Below, piece after piece: positions 26,460-35,974 of a stretch of DNA of 64,000 nt; positions within the stretch are counted from its first letter, which is position 1; every line of letters begins with the position of its first letter. This stretch comes from Clostridiales bacterium. GTDB taxonomy: Bacteria; Bacillota; Clostridia; Oscillospirales; Oscillospiraceae. The translations under genes and the position numbers were made by a program. Location of the stretch: positions 1 through 64,000 of the forward strand of contig JAJUHC010000005.1 of the NCBI GenBank assembly GCA_029268065.1, given 5' to 3'. The notes beneath the pieces were generated by a model, which was not told the DNA's origin, ran no database searches, and worked only from the letters and a program-made list of their open reading frames with translations.

Positions 26460-26906
26460 TATGCTTCCCCTTTCTGATCCGCCTTGCTCCGCTTGTAAAT
26501 GCGCATTCAGTGCGCCATTTGCCATTGTTTCCCTGCCGGGCGCTCCTTTAAATCCATTATAACGCCTGATATCTTATGTTCTAATAATGATTTAAAATAG
26601 AATTATAACTATTGCTTATATTATAAAAAACAAGTGATAGTTTTTGGAAAATATTCACAAAAGCAGTCTGTTCCCCACGCCTTGCGGCGGCGGACCCGTC
26701 TTCGTCCGAAGCGAACAAAACCATCGAGGGCCTTAGGACGCGGACATCTATTTGCCCTAAAAGGCGTAAAAAGGAGCGGAGCATTGCCGCAGGCTGCCCC
26801 TGCTACAATGCTCCGGCGGGAAGATATTACAAAAATTACAAGGCGTTTATAAAAGGTGTAGTGTGCCGCTTGCTTTCTGGGTGCAGCCTTCCCCTTGTCA
26901 CTCCTC

Positions 26907-27239
26907 TCAAAAAACATACTGAACCAATAACATATACACAACAGTTCCCCCCGCTATGGACAGCAGCATCTGGCGTTTCCAAAGGTGCAACGCGATAACG
27001 ACTGCCGTGGCTGTCAGTTCCGGAATACCGTGATTCCCCGTAAGCAAGCTGACATTCTTGAAGCAATAAACGACCAGGAACCCCAGGGCGGCGGAAGGCA
27101 AAACCTTCCCGAGATATCGTATGTATTGCGGCGTCGGTCTGCTGGGCGGAAAAAGCAAAAAGGGAAGGAAGCGCGTTGTTACGGTACCTAAAATCACCAT
27201 TCCGATGGTGACTAGTCTTTCTGCCAACGTCATAGTCAT
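26907..27239 (-). CDS. azlD: AzlD-type branched-chain amino-acid exporter subunit
   Basis: A 110-residue membrane protein with four hydrophobic segments. It shows the AzlD pattern [20 protein letters not shown] followed by [16 protein letters not shown]. The start at 27239 overlaps the azlC stop (ATGA type), so it is translationally coupled to azlC. AzlC and AzlD together export leucine, isoleucine, valine or analogues. Confidence 0.88.
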   Translation of the reverse strand: MTMTLAERLVTIGMVILGTVTTRFLPFLLFPPSRPTPQYIRYLGKVLPSAALGFLVVYCFKNVSLLTGNHGIPELTATAVVIALHLWKRQMLLSIAGGTVVYMLLVQYVF

Positions 27240-27943
27240 ACTTCTTCCCCTTCCGGCACCAATGATTTTTTCAGGAGACTCAGACAAACCAGAATCCCCA
27301 GCATGGACGGTATAACAAAATTCTGTCCTCCGAATATCACGAGGCATAAGGCGGTTACCCCCAAGCCCAGCATGGCGCTCTGATGCCTTTTCTCCTTTAG
27401 CCACTGTTCCAGGAAGATTACTATAAAAAGTGCCGTCATGACAAAGCTGATACCTTTCGTGTCAAAGCGGACAAACGGGCCGAGAATACCGCCGAGCGTT
27501 GCACCGCATACCCAATATAGATGATTGAGCAGCGTGACAAAGAACATGAACCATCCTTTATCCACATCGGGCGGAATCGTCGCGGAACAGTTGATGGAAA
27601 AGGATTCGTCGCACATGCCAAAAATCAAGTAACCTTTTTTTCGCCCCGTGCCGTTATAGCGATCAAGCATAGAGATTCCATAGAATAAATGCCTTGCGTT
27701 GACAATGAGCGTAAGAGCAAACGCCCTGAGGGGGTCAAAAGCGCCGAGCAGAAGATTTACGGCCACGAATTCCATAGAACCGGCGAAAATCGTCGCGCTC
27801 ATTCCAAAGGGATACAGCGCGCTGAAGCCCGATGTGTTCATGTAAATCCCATAAGCAATACCTAAAAAAAGAAATCCCGCAAAAATCGGGACCGTGTATG
27901 GGAAGGCTGCAGACAGAGCCTTTTTTATTTTTTTCTGAGACAT
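27236..27943 (-). CDS. azlC: AzlC-type branched-chain amino-acid exporter
   Basis: A 235-residue inner-membrane protein with family motifs [13 protein letters not shown] near the N-terminus, [15 protein letters not shown] (about 52-66) and [18 protein letters not shown] precedes ATG 27943. It forms a two-gene unit with azlD. About 420 bases of non-coding DNA separate it from the rightward P-loop/kor genes. An AT-rich inverted repeat (ATTATTCCAT/ATGGAATAAT) lies at 28098-28132 in that gap. Confidence 0.92.
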   Translation of the reverse strand: MSQKKIKKALSAAFPYTVPIFAGFLFLGIAYGIYMNTSGFSALYPFGMSATIFAGSMEFVAVNLLLGAFDPLRAFALTLIVNARHLFYGISMLDRYNGTGRKKGYLIFGMCDESFSINCSATIPPDVDKGWFMFFVTLLNHLYWVCGATLGGILGPFVRFDTKGISFVMTALFIVIFLEQWLKEKRHQSAMLGLGVTALCLVIFGGQNFVIPSMLGILVCLSLLKKSLVPEGEEV

Positions 27944-28388
27944 TTCGTACCTCCCGAATAATCTATGATTATAACATTGCAGGTACGTTCAATCAAGGAA
28001 AATAATCGCGTGAGCTGCAATAATTCAGGAGGCTGGGGCGCCAGCTGATTCCCTGGCCGACTTGCAGCTATCCCGCAAGCCGGAACCGAAAAAAGCGGCA
28101 TTATTCCATGAATTTTCCAAATTAATGGAATAATATGTATTACGCAGACCCGATTTAATCTCTTGTATATTGCCGCCGTCCGAGGCTTTAGCATAGCCTC
28201 CCCCGGCGGTAATTTTATGCAGCTTTTCCGCATGTTAACATCAGCTCAAAAAAATGGCGCGATAGTAAAAAAATTTTCATTTTAGTTGTTCAAAAATCAG
28301 ATTTTTATGTTATTATATTAATGCAGAGTTTTTCTAAGCACGATGCCGCAAAAAAATAACGACATTGCACAAAAAGGGGCTGTGTTAT

Positions 28389-29081
28389 TTGTCTCAGTGT
28401 TATACAGAGCTGCTCGGCGGCAAAAAAAACGCCGTCTTCCTCGGAGAGGCGGGTTCGGGCAAATCCGAAATAGCTATCAACTTCGCCATCGGGCTCAAAG
28501 GTGAAACGGAACGAAAAATTCACTTCTTCGACATGGATCAGACCAAGCCGCTTTTTCGCTCGCGCGATGTTGCGAATAAAATCAGGAGCGCGGGAATAGA
28601 GTTTCACAGCAACGTCACCGAATCGATCGAGGATGTTTCAGCGATAGCCCCCGGAGTTATCGAGGCGATCAGCGAGCCCGAGAGCCTTGTTATCCTGGAC
28701 ATAGGAGGCAACGAACACGGCGCCCGCATGATAGGACAGTTTTCACAGTATCTAAACAGCGACAGCAGCGTGGTTTTTTTCCTTATCAACCCCTACCGCC
28801 CGTGGTCGAGGGACCTGCCGGGCATATCGGAAACGGTACGGAGGATAACCGTCGCGTCGAGGACTTCCAATATCCGCGTCGTAAGCAATCCGAACTTCGG
28901 CCTCGAAACAACCGCCGAGGACATTGTAAAAGGCAACGAAAAGCTGAAGGAAATGCTTGAAGGAAAGCTCGAAATTTCCTTTGTGTGCGCCCTCGAGCAT
29001 CTGTGCCCCGAGCTTGAGGGCAGGATAAAGGGGCCGCTGCTCCCAGTCAAGATCTACATCCTCTACCCCTGGCAGGAGTGA
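28389..29081 (+). CDS. P-loop ATPase preceding the kor genes
   Basis: About 230 residues, with Walker A GEAGSGKS near residue 14 and a hydrophobic Walker-B-like strand SLVILDIGG near 100. It resembles MinD/CooC-like P-loop proteins in layout (FFDMDQTKPLFRSRDVANK). No ATG is available near the start. TTG 28389 follows AAAAGGGG; TTG 28365 is an alternative in the same frame. It lies 70 bases before the ferredoxin gene. A role in regulating or assembling the oxidoreductase is a guess from position. Confidence 0.75.
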   Translation: MSQCYTELLGGKKNAVFLGEAGSGKSEIAINFAIGLKGETERKIHFFDMDQTKPLFRSRDVANKIRSAGIEFHSNVTESIEDVSAIAPGVIEAISEPESLVILDIGGNEHGARMIGQFSQYLNSDSSVVFFLINPYRPWSRDLPGISETVRRITVASRTSNIRVVSNPNFGLETTAEDIVKGNEKLKEMLEGKLEISFVCALEHLCPELEGRIKGPLLPVKIYILYPWQE

Positions 29082-29151
29082 AAATTGGTCGAGCCCTAAG
29101 ACCCGGCCGTTAAAATATAACCGCGTACTTTATTAATAAGGAGACGAAGAT

Positions 29152-29355
29152 ATGCCAAAAATTGAAATCGAAGCGGAATACTGCAAAAGCTGTCTTTACT
29201 GTGTCGAAGCCTGTCCTAAAAAGGTCATTGGCACGACCTCGGCGGTAAACTCCAAGGGATACCAATATGCCGTCGCCATCAACCCCGATGCCTGCGTGGG
29301 CTGCGCCATATGCGCAACGGTTTGCCCCGACGCCGCCATCGAAGTATACAAATAA
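29152..29355 (+). CDS. korD: 4Fe-4S ferredoxin subunit of 2-oxoacid:ferredoxin oxidoreductase
   Basis: A 67-residue protein with two CxxCxxCxxxC motifs (CKSCLYCVEACPKK and CVGCAICATVCPD), each able to hold a [4Fe-4S] cluster. It is the delta subunit of a KorDABC/VorDBAC complex and passes electrons to the ThDP core. AAGGAGA precedes the ATG. The gene is 13 bases from korA. Confidence 0.92.
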   Translation: MPKIEIEAEYCKSCLYCVEACPKKVIGTTSAVNSKGYQYAVAINPDACVGCAICATVCPDAAIEVYK

Positions 29356-29368
29356 GGGGGAACACGAA

Positions 29369-30466
29369 ATGGAAAAAGTATTTATGAAGGGCAACGAGGC
29401 GATCGCGGAGGCGGCAATCAGAGCCGGCTGCCGTTTCTTTGCCGGATACCCCATCACGCCGCAAAACGAAATCCCCGAATATATGTCGAGAAGAATGCCC
29501 CAGCCTGATGTCAGGGGCGTGTATTTGCAGGGCGAAAGCGAGACCGCTTCCGCAGCTATGCTTTACGGCGCGGGCGCGACAGGTATTCGTGCAATGACCT
29601 CTTCCTCAAGCTGCGGCATCGCTCTCATGAGCGAAGCAATCGCCTGGATGGCGGGTGCGTGCCTGCCCGTAGTAATCTGCAACATGGTAAGAGGCGGCCC
29701 GGGAATAGGATCGATCCAGCCCGCCCAGCAAGACTATTTTATGGCGACAAAGGCCTCCGGCAACGGCGGCTTCCGCATGCTGGTTTTCGCCCCCTCCACC
29801 ATTCAGGAAGCGGTTGATATGATGTACAGAGCGTTTGACCTCGCGCAAAAGTACATGAACCCCGTTTACATACTCAGCGACGGCTTTACCGGAGCGATGA
29901 TGGAGCCGGTTGTGCTCCCCGAAATGAGGTCGGATGAATTCCTCGCCGCCGAAAGAAAGAAAAACGAGGCCTGGGCGGCCACAGGCAGAAAAGGCGCCGC
30001 AAGATCGCATCAGATTGGCGCGGGCCAGCGTCCCGGCTTCCCCCGCGCGCCTCTTGAGCAAAAGAACAAGGCCGACTGGGAAATGTACGAGAGCTGGAAG
30101 GTAAACGAGGTCGAGTACGAAAACTACAAGACCGAGGACGCCGAGCTTATTATCACCTCCTACGGCGTGTCCGCGCGCATTGCCCGCTCGGCAGTCGATA
30201 TGCTCCGCAAGGAAGGTTACAAGGTCGGAATGATTCGCCCCATCAAGGTTCACCCATTCCCGGAAATCGCCTACGAGCAGCTTGATTATAACAAGCTGAG
30301 AGGCATTTTGAGCGTTGAAATGTCCATTCCGCCCCTGTTCTACTACGATGTTGAAGCGGTAGTACGCAAGCGTACCCCGATTGCGACCTGCCTGCGTTCG
30401 GGCGGAGAAATTATAGAGCGTTCCGCCATCATCGAAGCCGCCAAGAAGCTCTACGGCGACAAATAA
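29369..30466 (+). CDS. korA: 2-oxoacid:ferredoxin oxidoreductase alpha subunit
   Basis: A 365-residue subunit carrying the pyrimidine-side ThDP domain and transketolase C-domain. The N-terminal GNEAIAEAAIRAGCRFFAGY and PITPQNE are the conserved substrate/ThDP segments, and GESETASAAMLYGAGATG is the second family segment. ATG 29369 follows GGGGG; longer in-frame versions overlap korD and are unlikely. The substrate is 2-oxoglutarate or a branched-chain 2-oxoacid. Confidence 0.92.
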   Translation: MEKVFMKGNEAIAEAAIRAGCRFFAGYPITPQNEIPEYMSRRMPQPDVRGVYLQGESETASAAMLYGAGATGIRAMTSSSSCGIALMSEAIAWMAGACLPVVICNMVRGGPGIGSIQPAQQDYFMATKASGNGGFRMLVFAPSTIQEAVDMMYRAFDLAQKYMNPVYILSDGFTGAMMEPVVLPEMRSDEFLAAERKKNEAWAATGRKGAARSHQIGAGQRPGFPRAPLEQKNKADWEMYESWKVNEVEYENYKTEDAELIITSYGVSARIARSAVDMLRKEGYKVGMIRPIKVHPFPEIAYEQLDYNKLRGILSVEMSIPPLFYYDVEAVVRKRTPIATCLRSGGEIIERSAIIEAAKKLYGDK

Positions 30467-30476
30467 GGAGGAAAAT

Positions 30477-31211
30477 ATGGAGAAGATTTACTCAAGGCCC
30501 ATAGGCCTTAAGAAGAATATAAACGGATATTGCCCCGGCTGTCTTCATTCCGCCGCAGGAAAGCTCATCATGTCCGTGCTTGAGGAGTTTGACCTTCTTG
30601 AGAGATGCACGCAGGTAGACGGAGTCGGCTGCAGCGCTAATAACCACACTTCCATGGATGTCGATTCGATCGGCTCCCCGCACGGAAGACCCTGCGCCGT
30701 TGCTTCCGCCGTAAAGCGCATCAGCCCGGAAACCATAGTCTATACATATCAGGGCGACGGCGACCTCGCTTCAATCGGACTTGCCGAGACCATGATGGCG
30801 GCAAACCGCGGCGACAATATTACCGTTTTCTTCATAAACAACGCAAACTACGGTATGACCGGCGGTCAGATGGCCCCCACAACACTGATGGACATGAAAA
30901 CCTCGACAACGCCGTACGGACGCCACGCGCAGGAGCACGGCTATCCCATGCACATGTGCGAGGTGCTCAACGCTCTGACGGCGCCTTCATATATTGCGCG
31001 CGTGACCTGCATAGACGCGGCGAACATGCGCAAGGCAAGGGCGGCTGTCAAGGAGGCCTTCCAGCATCAGCTTGACGGCAAGGGCTTCTCGTTTGTCGAG
31101 TTCGTTTCGAACTGTCCCACAAACTGGGGACTCTCGCCGATCGAGTCGCTTAAGTTTATCAAGGAGAAGATGCTGCCGGAGTACCCGCTCGGAGAGTTCC
31201 GCAACCGCTAA
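30477..31211 (+). CDS. korB: 2-oxoacid:ferredoxin oxidoreductase beta subunit (ThDP-binding)
   Basis: A 244-residue subunit with the YCPGCLHSA start, the ThDP-Mg motif GDGDLASIG (about 97-105) and the NNANYGMTGGQ segment (about 121-131), all typical of Kor/Vor beta subunits. AAGGAGG precedes the ATG. It follows korA by 10 bases. A 122-base gap separates it from korC. Confidence 0.93.
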   Translation: MEKIYSRPIGLKKNINGYCPGCLHSAAGKLIMSVLEEFDLLERCTQVDGVGCSANNHTSMDVDSIGSPHGRPCAVASAVKRISPETIVYTYQGDGDLASIGLAETMMAANRGDNITVFFINNANYGMTGGQMAPTTLMDMKTSTTPYGRHAQEHGYPMHMCEVLNALTAPSYIARVTCIDAANMRKARAAVKEAFQHQLDGKGFSFVEFVSNCPTNWGLSPIESLKFIKEKMLPEYPLGEFRNR

Positions 31212-31333
31212 CCGTCCCTTAAAAAAGCAATATTCGGGTAACCGCTTCCCAAAAAGCGGCCCCGCGGGCTCACGGCAGGAGAAAGGCGAAAGCCGTCAGG
31301 GCTGTGCGCGAAGCGGGCATGGAGGAAAACTAT

Positions 31334-31894
31334 ATGGAAAATTCTATTCTTATAGGAGGCTTCGGCGGTCAGGGCGTTATGATATTCGGACAGCTTTTGT
31401 GCTATACAGCCGCCGAAACCACCGATAAATACGTTACATATTTCCCCTCGTACAGCATGGAAAAGCGCGGGGGCACCGCAAACTGCTACGTCACGATTTC
31501 AGACGAGCCTATCGGCGCGCCCAAGGCCGAAATGACAGACTATGTCGTCGCCCTGAACAGTCTCGCGATGAACAAGTTCGTAAATAACGTCTATTCCGGC
31601 GGTACCATGTTTATTAACAGCTCCGTGTGCACTGAAAAGCCGGATCGCGCCGACATCACCTTCGTCGAGGTGCCGGCAAGCGATGTTGCACGTGAAATCG
31701 GCGACAGCAGGGTAACAAACCTCTGCATGATCGGAGCCTTTATCGCCTACACGGATATGCTGCCCCCGGAGAAGGTGCTTGCGACGGCGTTTAAGAAGCT
31801 CGGCGCAAAGCATCCGGAGTTTAATGCCCTAAACGAAGCCGCGTTCAAAAAGGGAATGGAAATCGGCAGGGCCGCAAAGGCAAAAAAAGCTTAA
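31334..31894 (+). CDS. korC: 2-oxoacid:ferredoxin oxidoreductase gamma subunit
   Basis: A 186-residue subunit with the typical ILIGGFGGQGVMIFGQLLCY start and the middle segment TYFPSYSMEKRGGTANCYV. ATG 31334 has GGAGG upstream; the ATGs at 31304 and 31319 are less well placed. It completes the four-subunit complex with korD, korA and korB. Confidence 0.93.
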   Translation: MENSILIGGFGGQGVMIFGQLLCYTAAETTDKYVTYFPSYSMEKRGGTANCYVTISDEPIGAPKAEMTDYVVALNSLAMNKFVNNVYSGGTMFINSSVCTEKPDRADITFVEVPASDVAREIGDSRVTNLCMIGAFIAYTDMLPPEKVLATAFKKLGAKHPEFNALNEAAFKKGMEIGRAAKAKKA

Positions 31895-31930
31895 ATAACC
31901 GTGCCTTAAGGGCTTGTCGCAATACGTTTT

Positions 31931-32317
31931 TTAAACGTGGCGTGACAAGCCCTTTGTTTTTCCCTGACGCTCCTTTGCTCCCCAGCCCGCAAGCTGCTCC
32001 AGAATCGGCATCAGGTCGTCGCACTCCTTCGTAAGCGAATACTCCACCCTCACAGGCATCTCCATGTACTGCGTCCTTAGTATCAGCCCGTCGCTTTCAA
32101 GCTCCCTGAGGGAGCTTGCGAGCATAGTGTTGGTGATGCCCTTAAGCTTTCGCCTGAGGGCGTTGTACCTGGTCGTGCCATCCTGATAAAGCGAGCAGAG
32201 TATCGGAATTTTCCATTTACCGCCGATAAGGTTCAGCGCCTTTTCAAGCGGGCACTCGTCGCGGCAGGGGCATTTATCCTTGCATGAGATAGTCTTCTTT
32301 TCGTTTTGAACACTCAT
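31931..32317 (-). CDS. HxlR-family transcriptional regulator
   Basis: A 128-residue winged-helix regulator with the family core CPLEKALNLIGGKWKIPILC and LKGITNTMLASSLRELESDG. An unusually cysteine-rich N-terminus (CKDKCPCRDEC before CPLEK) could sense redox or metals, as in some HxlR members. It is divergent from a flavin-type protein gene, with a dyad between them, so it may be redox-responsive. A T-rich end follows the stop. Confidence 0.9.
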   Translation of the reverse strand: MSVQNEKKTISCKDKCPCRDECPLEKALNLIGGKWKIPILCSLYQDGTTRYNALRRKLKGITNTMLASSLRELESDGLILRTQYMEMPVRVEYSLTKECDDLMPILEQLAGWGAKERQGKTKGLSRHV

Positions 32318-32346
32318 TTTTTTCGCACCTGCTTATAAAATTCTGC

Positions 32347-32374
32347 GTACTTGAAAGTACAGTATTTAAGTATT
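32347..32374. promoter_or_regulatory. Operator-like dyad between the HxlR gene and the flavoprotein gene
   Basis: GTACTTGAAAGTAC (32347-32360) is a palindrome with 6-bp arms, followed by a second dyad AGTATTTAAGTATT. Sites with TACTT/AAGTA arms are typical targets of HxlR-type dimers. It sits in the shared upstream region. Confidence 0.5.
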
Positions 32375-32439
32375 AATATTGTATCAGAACCGGATATCAA
32401 AGTAAATAACAAAAACATATTTAAAAGGAGCTGCTAAAA

Positions 32440-32742
32440 ATGATCATTACGGAAGAAGTCAAAAAGGTCATCGAAAATTCGGCATTTATTACCCTTGTAA
32501 CACAGTGCGAGGACGGAACACCGCATCCGATTATCGCCGGAAAGGGCGAGGTCGCGGACGATACCGTGATTTTCGGCATTTACAAGATGGAGGTCACGCA
32601 GAAAAACCTTGCGGTCTACCCGAAAGCCTCAATAGTTGCCTGCACGAAGGAGGGACCCAAGGGATTCAGGCTTACGGGAACCGCAATGCCTAACGGAAAA
32701 AAGCTTGTTTTCTGCCCGGAAAAATGCGAGGCGCTTATCTGA
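32440..32742 (+). CDS. Pyridoxamine-5'-phosphate-oxidase-like flavoprotein
   Basis: A 100-residue protein of the PNPOx-like split-barrel fold (TLVTQCEDGTPHPIIAGKGE, then VFGIYKMEVTQKNLAVYPKA). It probably binds FMN; the physiological electron acceptor is unknown. It is divergent from an HxlR regulator gene. AAAGGAG lies upstream. A palindromic hairpin follows the stop. Confidence 0.85.
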   Translation: MIITEEVKKVIENSAFITLVTQCEDGTPHPIIAGKGEVADDTVIFGIYKMEVTQKNLAVYPKASIVACTKEGPKGFRLTGTAMPNGKKLVFCPEKCEALI

Positions 32743-32748
32743 ATGAAG

Positions 32749-32778
32749 TAAACCCTGCGGCCGGCGCCGCAGGGTTTA
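32749..32778. terminator. Perfect 30-base palindromic hairpin, copy 1
   Basis: TAAACCCTGCGGC and GCCGCAGGGTTTA form 13-bp arms around CGGC. It follows the flavoprotein gene and has an identical copy at 32973-33002. Confidence 0.65.
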
Positions 32779-32972
32779 TGAGCGTGTCGAAAAAGTGTTT
32801 CGACACGCTTCAAGGGGGTATCCAATACCCCCTTGATACGCGGCTGAAGCCGCGATACCCCCGGTCGCGCACAATTGCGCGGGATAGTGTATTTTTCCGG
32901 CGTACACGCCGCCGGAAAAATGGGTTTATACTGTTATCACATTTTTTGCTCTTAGGTTTCTCGACAGTCTGG
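32779..32972. repeat. Palindrome-rich repeat element, copy A
   Basis: 194 bases with nested hairpins: GCGTGTCGAAAAAGTG.. / ..CGACACGC (32782-32808), AGGGGGTAT/ATACCCCCT, GCGGCTGAAGCCGC, GCGCACAATTGCGC and TTTTTCCGGC/GCCGGAAAAA. The front half recurs at 36954-37027 and the back half (about 65 bases ending TCGACAGTCTG) at 35788-35853. TGTCGAAAAAG at the front and its near-complement at the end look like weak terminal repeats. Confidence 0.6.
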
Positions 32973-33002
32973 TAAACCCTGCGGCCGGCGCCGCAGGGTT
33001 TA
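32973..33002. terminator. Perfect 30-base palindromic hairpin, copy 2
   Basis: Identical in sequence to 32749-32778, on the other side of the repeat element. The pair either flanks an insertion or was duplicated with it. Confidence 0.65.
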
Positions 33003-33078
33003 TTTCTGCCCCGGAGTTTGTTTTTTGCTGATTTTAACTAAATATGCCGAAAAAATAGTGCAAATCGATGAACGAGTG

Positions 33079-33107
33079 TTGAAAAGTCAGATTATGTATG
33101 TTACTAT
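33079..33107 (+). promoter_or_regulatory. Promoter of the ABC exporter genes
   Basis: TTGAAA (33079-33084), a 17-base spacer and TACTAT (33102-33107), about 85 bases before the ATPase gene start. Confidence 0.55.
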
Positions 33108-33193
33108 ATTTTAGTATTTAACGTCTGCTTCCTTTTCTCTGAGCAGGCGCAAGCACATAATTTTCAACGATTTTAAACAAAGCGGAGGCGTAC

Positions 33194-33988
33194 ATGAACA
33201 ACAGCCACGACTATAAAGAACCGGTCATTTCAATCAAGGATCTTAAAATGAGCTATGGCAGCAAGCAGGTGCTGAAAGGAATTAATCTTGAAATCCGGAG
33301 GGGACAGATCATAGGATACATCGGACCGAACGGCGCCGGAAAAAGCACGACGGTCAAAATCCTGCTCGGAATCCTCGACGGCTATGAGGGAGAAGTCCGC
33401 GTTCTGGGCGAGGACATTTCATCCGGGAGCATTGAGTATAAGAAGAAAATCGGGTATGTTCCGGAGACCACAGAAATCTATGACAGCCTTACCGCTCAGG
33501 AATACCTCACCTTTATCGGCGAGCTCTACGGCATGTCCTTTGAAACCGCTGATAAAAAAGCGCTTAAGCTGATGTCGCTCTTTGGCATTGAGGAGGTTTA
33601 CACGACAAGGATTTCCTCTTATTCAAAGGGCATGAAGCAGAAGGTGCTGATTATAGCGAGCATGATACATAACCCCGAAATCCTTTTCTTTGACGAGCCT
33701 CTGAGCGGGCTCGATGCCAACAGCGTCATGGTGTTCAAGGAGATCATGACCGAGCTGGCGGCTCAGGGCAAGACGATTTTCTATTCTTCGCACATCATGG
33801 AGGTCGTCGAAAAAATCAGCGACCGCATCATCATGATAAGCGACGGGAATATCGTGGCCAACGGTACCTTTGACGAGCTGAAGGTGCAGTGCAGCCAGGG
33901 ATCGCTGGAGGACATTTTCAATCAGCTGTCCGGTTTTTCAAAGCACAAGGACATGGCGGGCGAGTTCATCAGTGTGGTAGAGGAATAA
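33194..33988 (+). CDS. ABC transporter ATP-binding protein
   Basis: A 264-residue ATPase with Walker A GPNGAGKS near 43-50, signature YSKGMKQKV and Walker B ILFFDEPLSGLD. It pairs with the integral membrane protein at 33991. The layout (ATPase plus a 554-residue multi-spanning protein) is typical of ABC-2-type export systems. No substrate can be read. AGCGGAGG lies upstream. Confidence 0.9.
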   Translation: MNNSHDYKEPVISIKDLKMSYGSKQVLKGINLEIRRGQIIGYIGPNGAGKSTTVKILLGILDGYEGEVRVLGEDISSGSIEYKKKIGYVPETTEIYDSLTAQEYLTFIGELYGMSFETADKKALKLMSLFGIEEVYTTRISSYSKGMKQKVLIIASMIHNPEILFFDEPLSGLDANSVMVFKEIMTELAAQGKTIFYSSHIMEVVEKISDRIIMISDGNIVANGTFDELKVQCSQGSLEDIFNQLSGFSKHKDMAGEFISVVEE

Positions 33989-33990
33989 AG

Positions 33991-35655
33991 ATGAAGGATT
34001 TTCTGTTTTTAAAGCTCCTTGACAGGATAAAGGCGTTATTTGCTTCTATGGGTATAGACTACCCGATGATGAGGCGCATTTTGCAGCTTAAGCTTGTGAT
34101 GAACGGGCGGCGTTCCTCAACCGTCATTAACAGAGATAAGTCCGATGACAAGAACTCGTTTTATTCATCCCTTATTTTGTATGCATTTTTAGGGCTGTTC
34201 TTCGGAGTTTTTATGCTGCTTCCGTATCCACTGTTTTTAAAAATGAATCTTGTGCTGGGAATGATTACCTTTATTATCCTGACGGCAATGATCTCCGATT
34301 TCTCTTCGGTGCTGCTCGACACGCAGGATCGGACCATCCTTCTGACGCGCCCGGTAGACGCAAAAACGCTGAACGCCGCCAAGCTCATGCACATTGTCTA
34401 TTATCTGTTCTGCATTACAATGGCCGTTGCGGGAATAGCCCTGATCATAAGCCTTTTTAAGTATGGTTTTCTCTTTTTCCTTTTGATGTTGGTCATACTG
34501 GCGCTGATATGCAGCTTCACCATTCTGATTACATCGATCCTGTATTTTGCCATCCTCCATTTCTTTTCCGGCGAAAAGCTGAAGGATATCATCAACTACT
34601 TTCAGATTGCGCTGTCCATCTTCATGACTGTTTCTTATCAGCTGATCGGCAGGATATTCAATTTTGTAGACATGAAGATTCAAATTACCCTTCGCTGGTG
34701 GAACTTTCTGCTGCCGTCGTCGTGGTTTGCCGCTCCGTTCAGCATTTTCTTCATGAAAGAACGCGGACCGTACTATGTTATGCTCGCGCTTACAGGCGTC
34801 ATAGTGCCTGTCATCGCCCTGATTCTTTACATAAAGGTTGCCGCTCCGTCCTTTGAAAAAAATCTCCAAAAGCTGACCGGCGGCGGCGCTAAAGTGAAAG
34901 CGAAAAACAGCTCCATGATGCGCGGCGTATGCGACCTGATATGCTTTAACCGTGAGGAAAGGGCGTTTTTTAAATTTACCTGCGGCATGCTAAAGAACGA
35001 AAGGAAGCTGAAGCTCAGCCTTTTCCCGAACCTCACTCTGGGCGTAATTATGCCATTTGTTATGATGCTCAGCTTTGCGGGCCGTTCGAGGTCAATTACG
35101 GAATTCCTGCGCCTGATAACCAGCGGAAAATACTATCTTTTTTCATACTTTTCCGTGCTTTTCTATTCAACGCTCTTTATGCTGATAAGCTCCAGCGAAA
35201 GCTACAAGGGCGCCTGGATATACAGGGCCATGCCCGTGCAAAATCCGGGGCATGTGCTGAAAGGAGCCATGAAAGCATTTATCTGCAAGTACGTTATGCC
35301 GTTTTTCCTGCTGACCTGCCTCATTTTCATCGGCCTCTACGGAGTCAGAATCCTGCCGGATATGATCTTGGTTTTTTTCAACATGATGTTTCTGATGCTC
35401 CTTATATTCAAGCTTTCAAGGAAGGAGCTGCCGTTCTATAAGGATTTCCGTGCAGCGCAGGGCGGCGCAAGGCTCGGCGTGGTCTTTCTGTCGTTCGGCG
35501 TTTGCGGCGGCCTTGCGGCCGCGCATTACATGCTGCCGGCGCGCTATGCCTTCGGGTTTGCGCTCAACCTTGGCGTTTCAGGCGCATTGTTTGTGATTTT
35601 ATGGTTTATCAGCTTTCGCATCAGTTGGAAGGATATCGTAAGGGGCGCGGAATAG
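33991..35655 (+). CDS. Large ABC-2-type membrane permease of unknown substrate
   Basis: A 554-residue protein with about 12 hydrophobic segments, starting two bases after the ATPase stop. ATG 33991 is preferred to longer in-frame versions that overlap the ATPase gene. The middle cytoplasmic portion (about 290-335) is basic and contains NLQKLTGGGAKVKAK. I do not recognise a specific family beyond a large ABC permease. Confidence 0.82.
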   Translation: MKDFLFLKLLDRIKALFASMGIDYPMMRRILQLKLVMNGRRSSTVINRDKSDDKNSFYSSLILYAFLGLFFGVFMLLPYPLFLKMNLVLGMITFIILTAMISDFSSVLLDTQDRTILLTRPVDAKTLNAAKLMHIVYYLFCITMAVAGIALIISLFKYGFLFFLLMLVILALICSFTILITSILYFAILHFFSGEKLKDIINYFQIALSIFMTVSYQLIGRIFNFVDMKIQITLRWWNFLLPSSWFAAPFSIFFMKERGPYYVMLALTGVIVPVIALILYIKVAAPSFEKNLQKLTGGGAKVKAKNSSMMRGVCDLICFNREERAFFKFTCGMLKNERKLKLSLFPNLTLGVIMPFVMMLSFAGRSRSITEFLRLITSGKYYLFSYFSVLFYSTLFMLISSSESYKGAWIYRAMPVQNPGHVLKGAMKAFICKYVMPFFLLTCLIFIGLYGVRILPDMILVFFNMMFLMLLIFKLSRKELPFYKDFRAAQGGARLGVVFLSFGVCGGLAAAHYMLPARYAFGFALNLGVSGALFVILWFISFRISWKDIVRGAE

Positions 35656-35787
35656 ATGCCCGTCCGGAAGATTGGATGACGTGGACTTTTCCCTGGTGAG
35701 AAGCCCGGACAGGCGCCGTTTTTTCAAGGCGAAGGGGTATACGAATAGAGACAGGATATTTTGGCCCGCCGTTCTCAAAGTCCCCGC

Positions 35788-35853
35788 CCGCCGCAGGAAA
35801 AATGGTTTTATACTGTTAGCGCATTTTTTGATCTTAGGCTTTTCGACAGTCTG
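35788..35853. repeat. Palindrome-rich repeat, copy B (back half)
   Basis: A 66-base stretch closely matching the back half of the element at 32905-32971, ending in TTCGACAGTCTG. It begins about 130 bases past the permease stop. Its front half is missing or diverged. Confidence 0.6.
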
Positions 35854-35974
35854 CCGGTAACCTGATATGCCCCCGTTTTTCGTACCAGCAACGAGTAGAG
35901 GAAAGACATTGGAAACAGAGTTCATTCGCGGCGTTGAACTGTGGAGAACGCGGAGTGTTTTCTACATTTCAACG

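Noticed and set aside
26526-26906. Several short frames between the lactonase-like and azlD genes
   Set aside because: They have no family similarity, weak starts and a base composition unlike the neighbours; a non-coding region is more likely.
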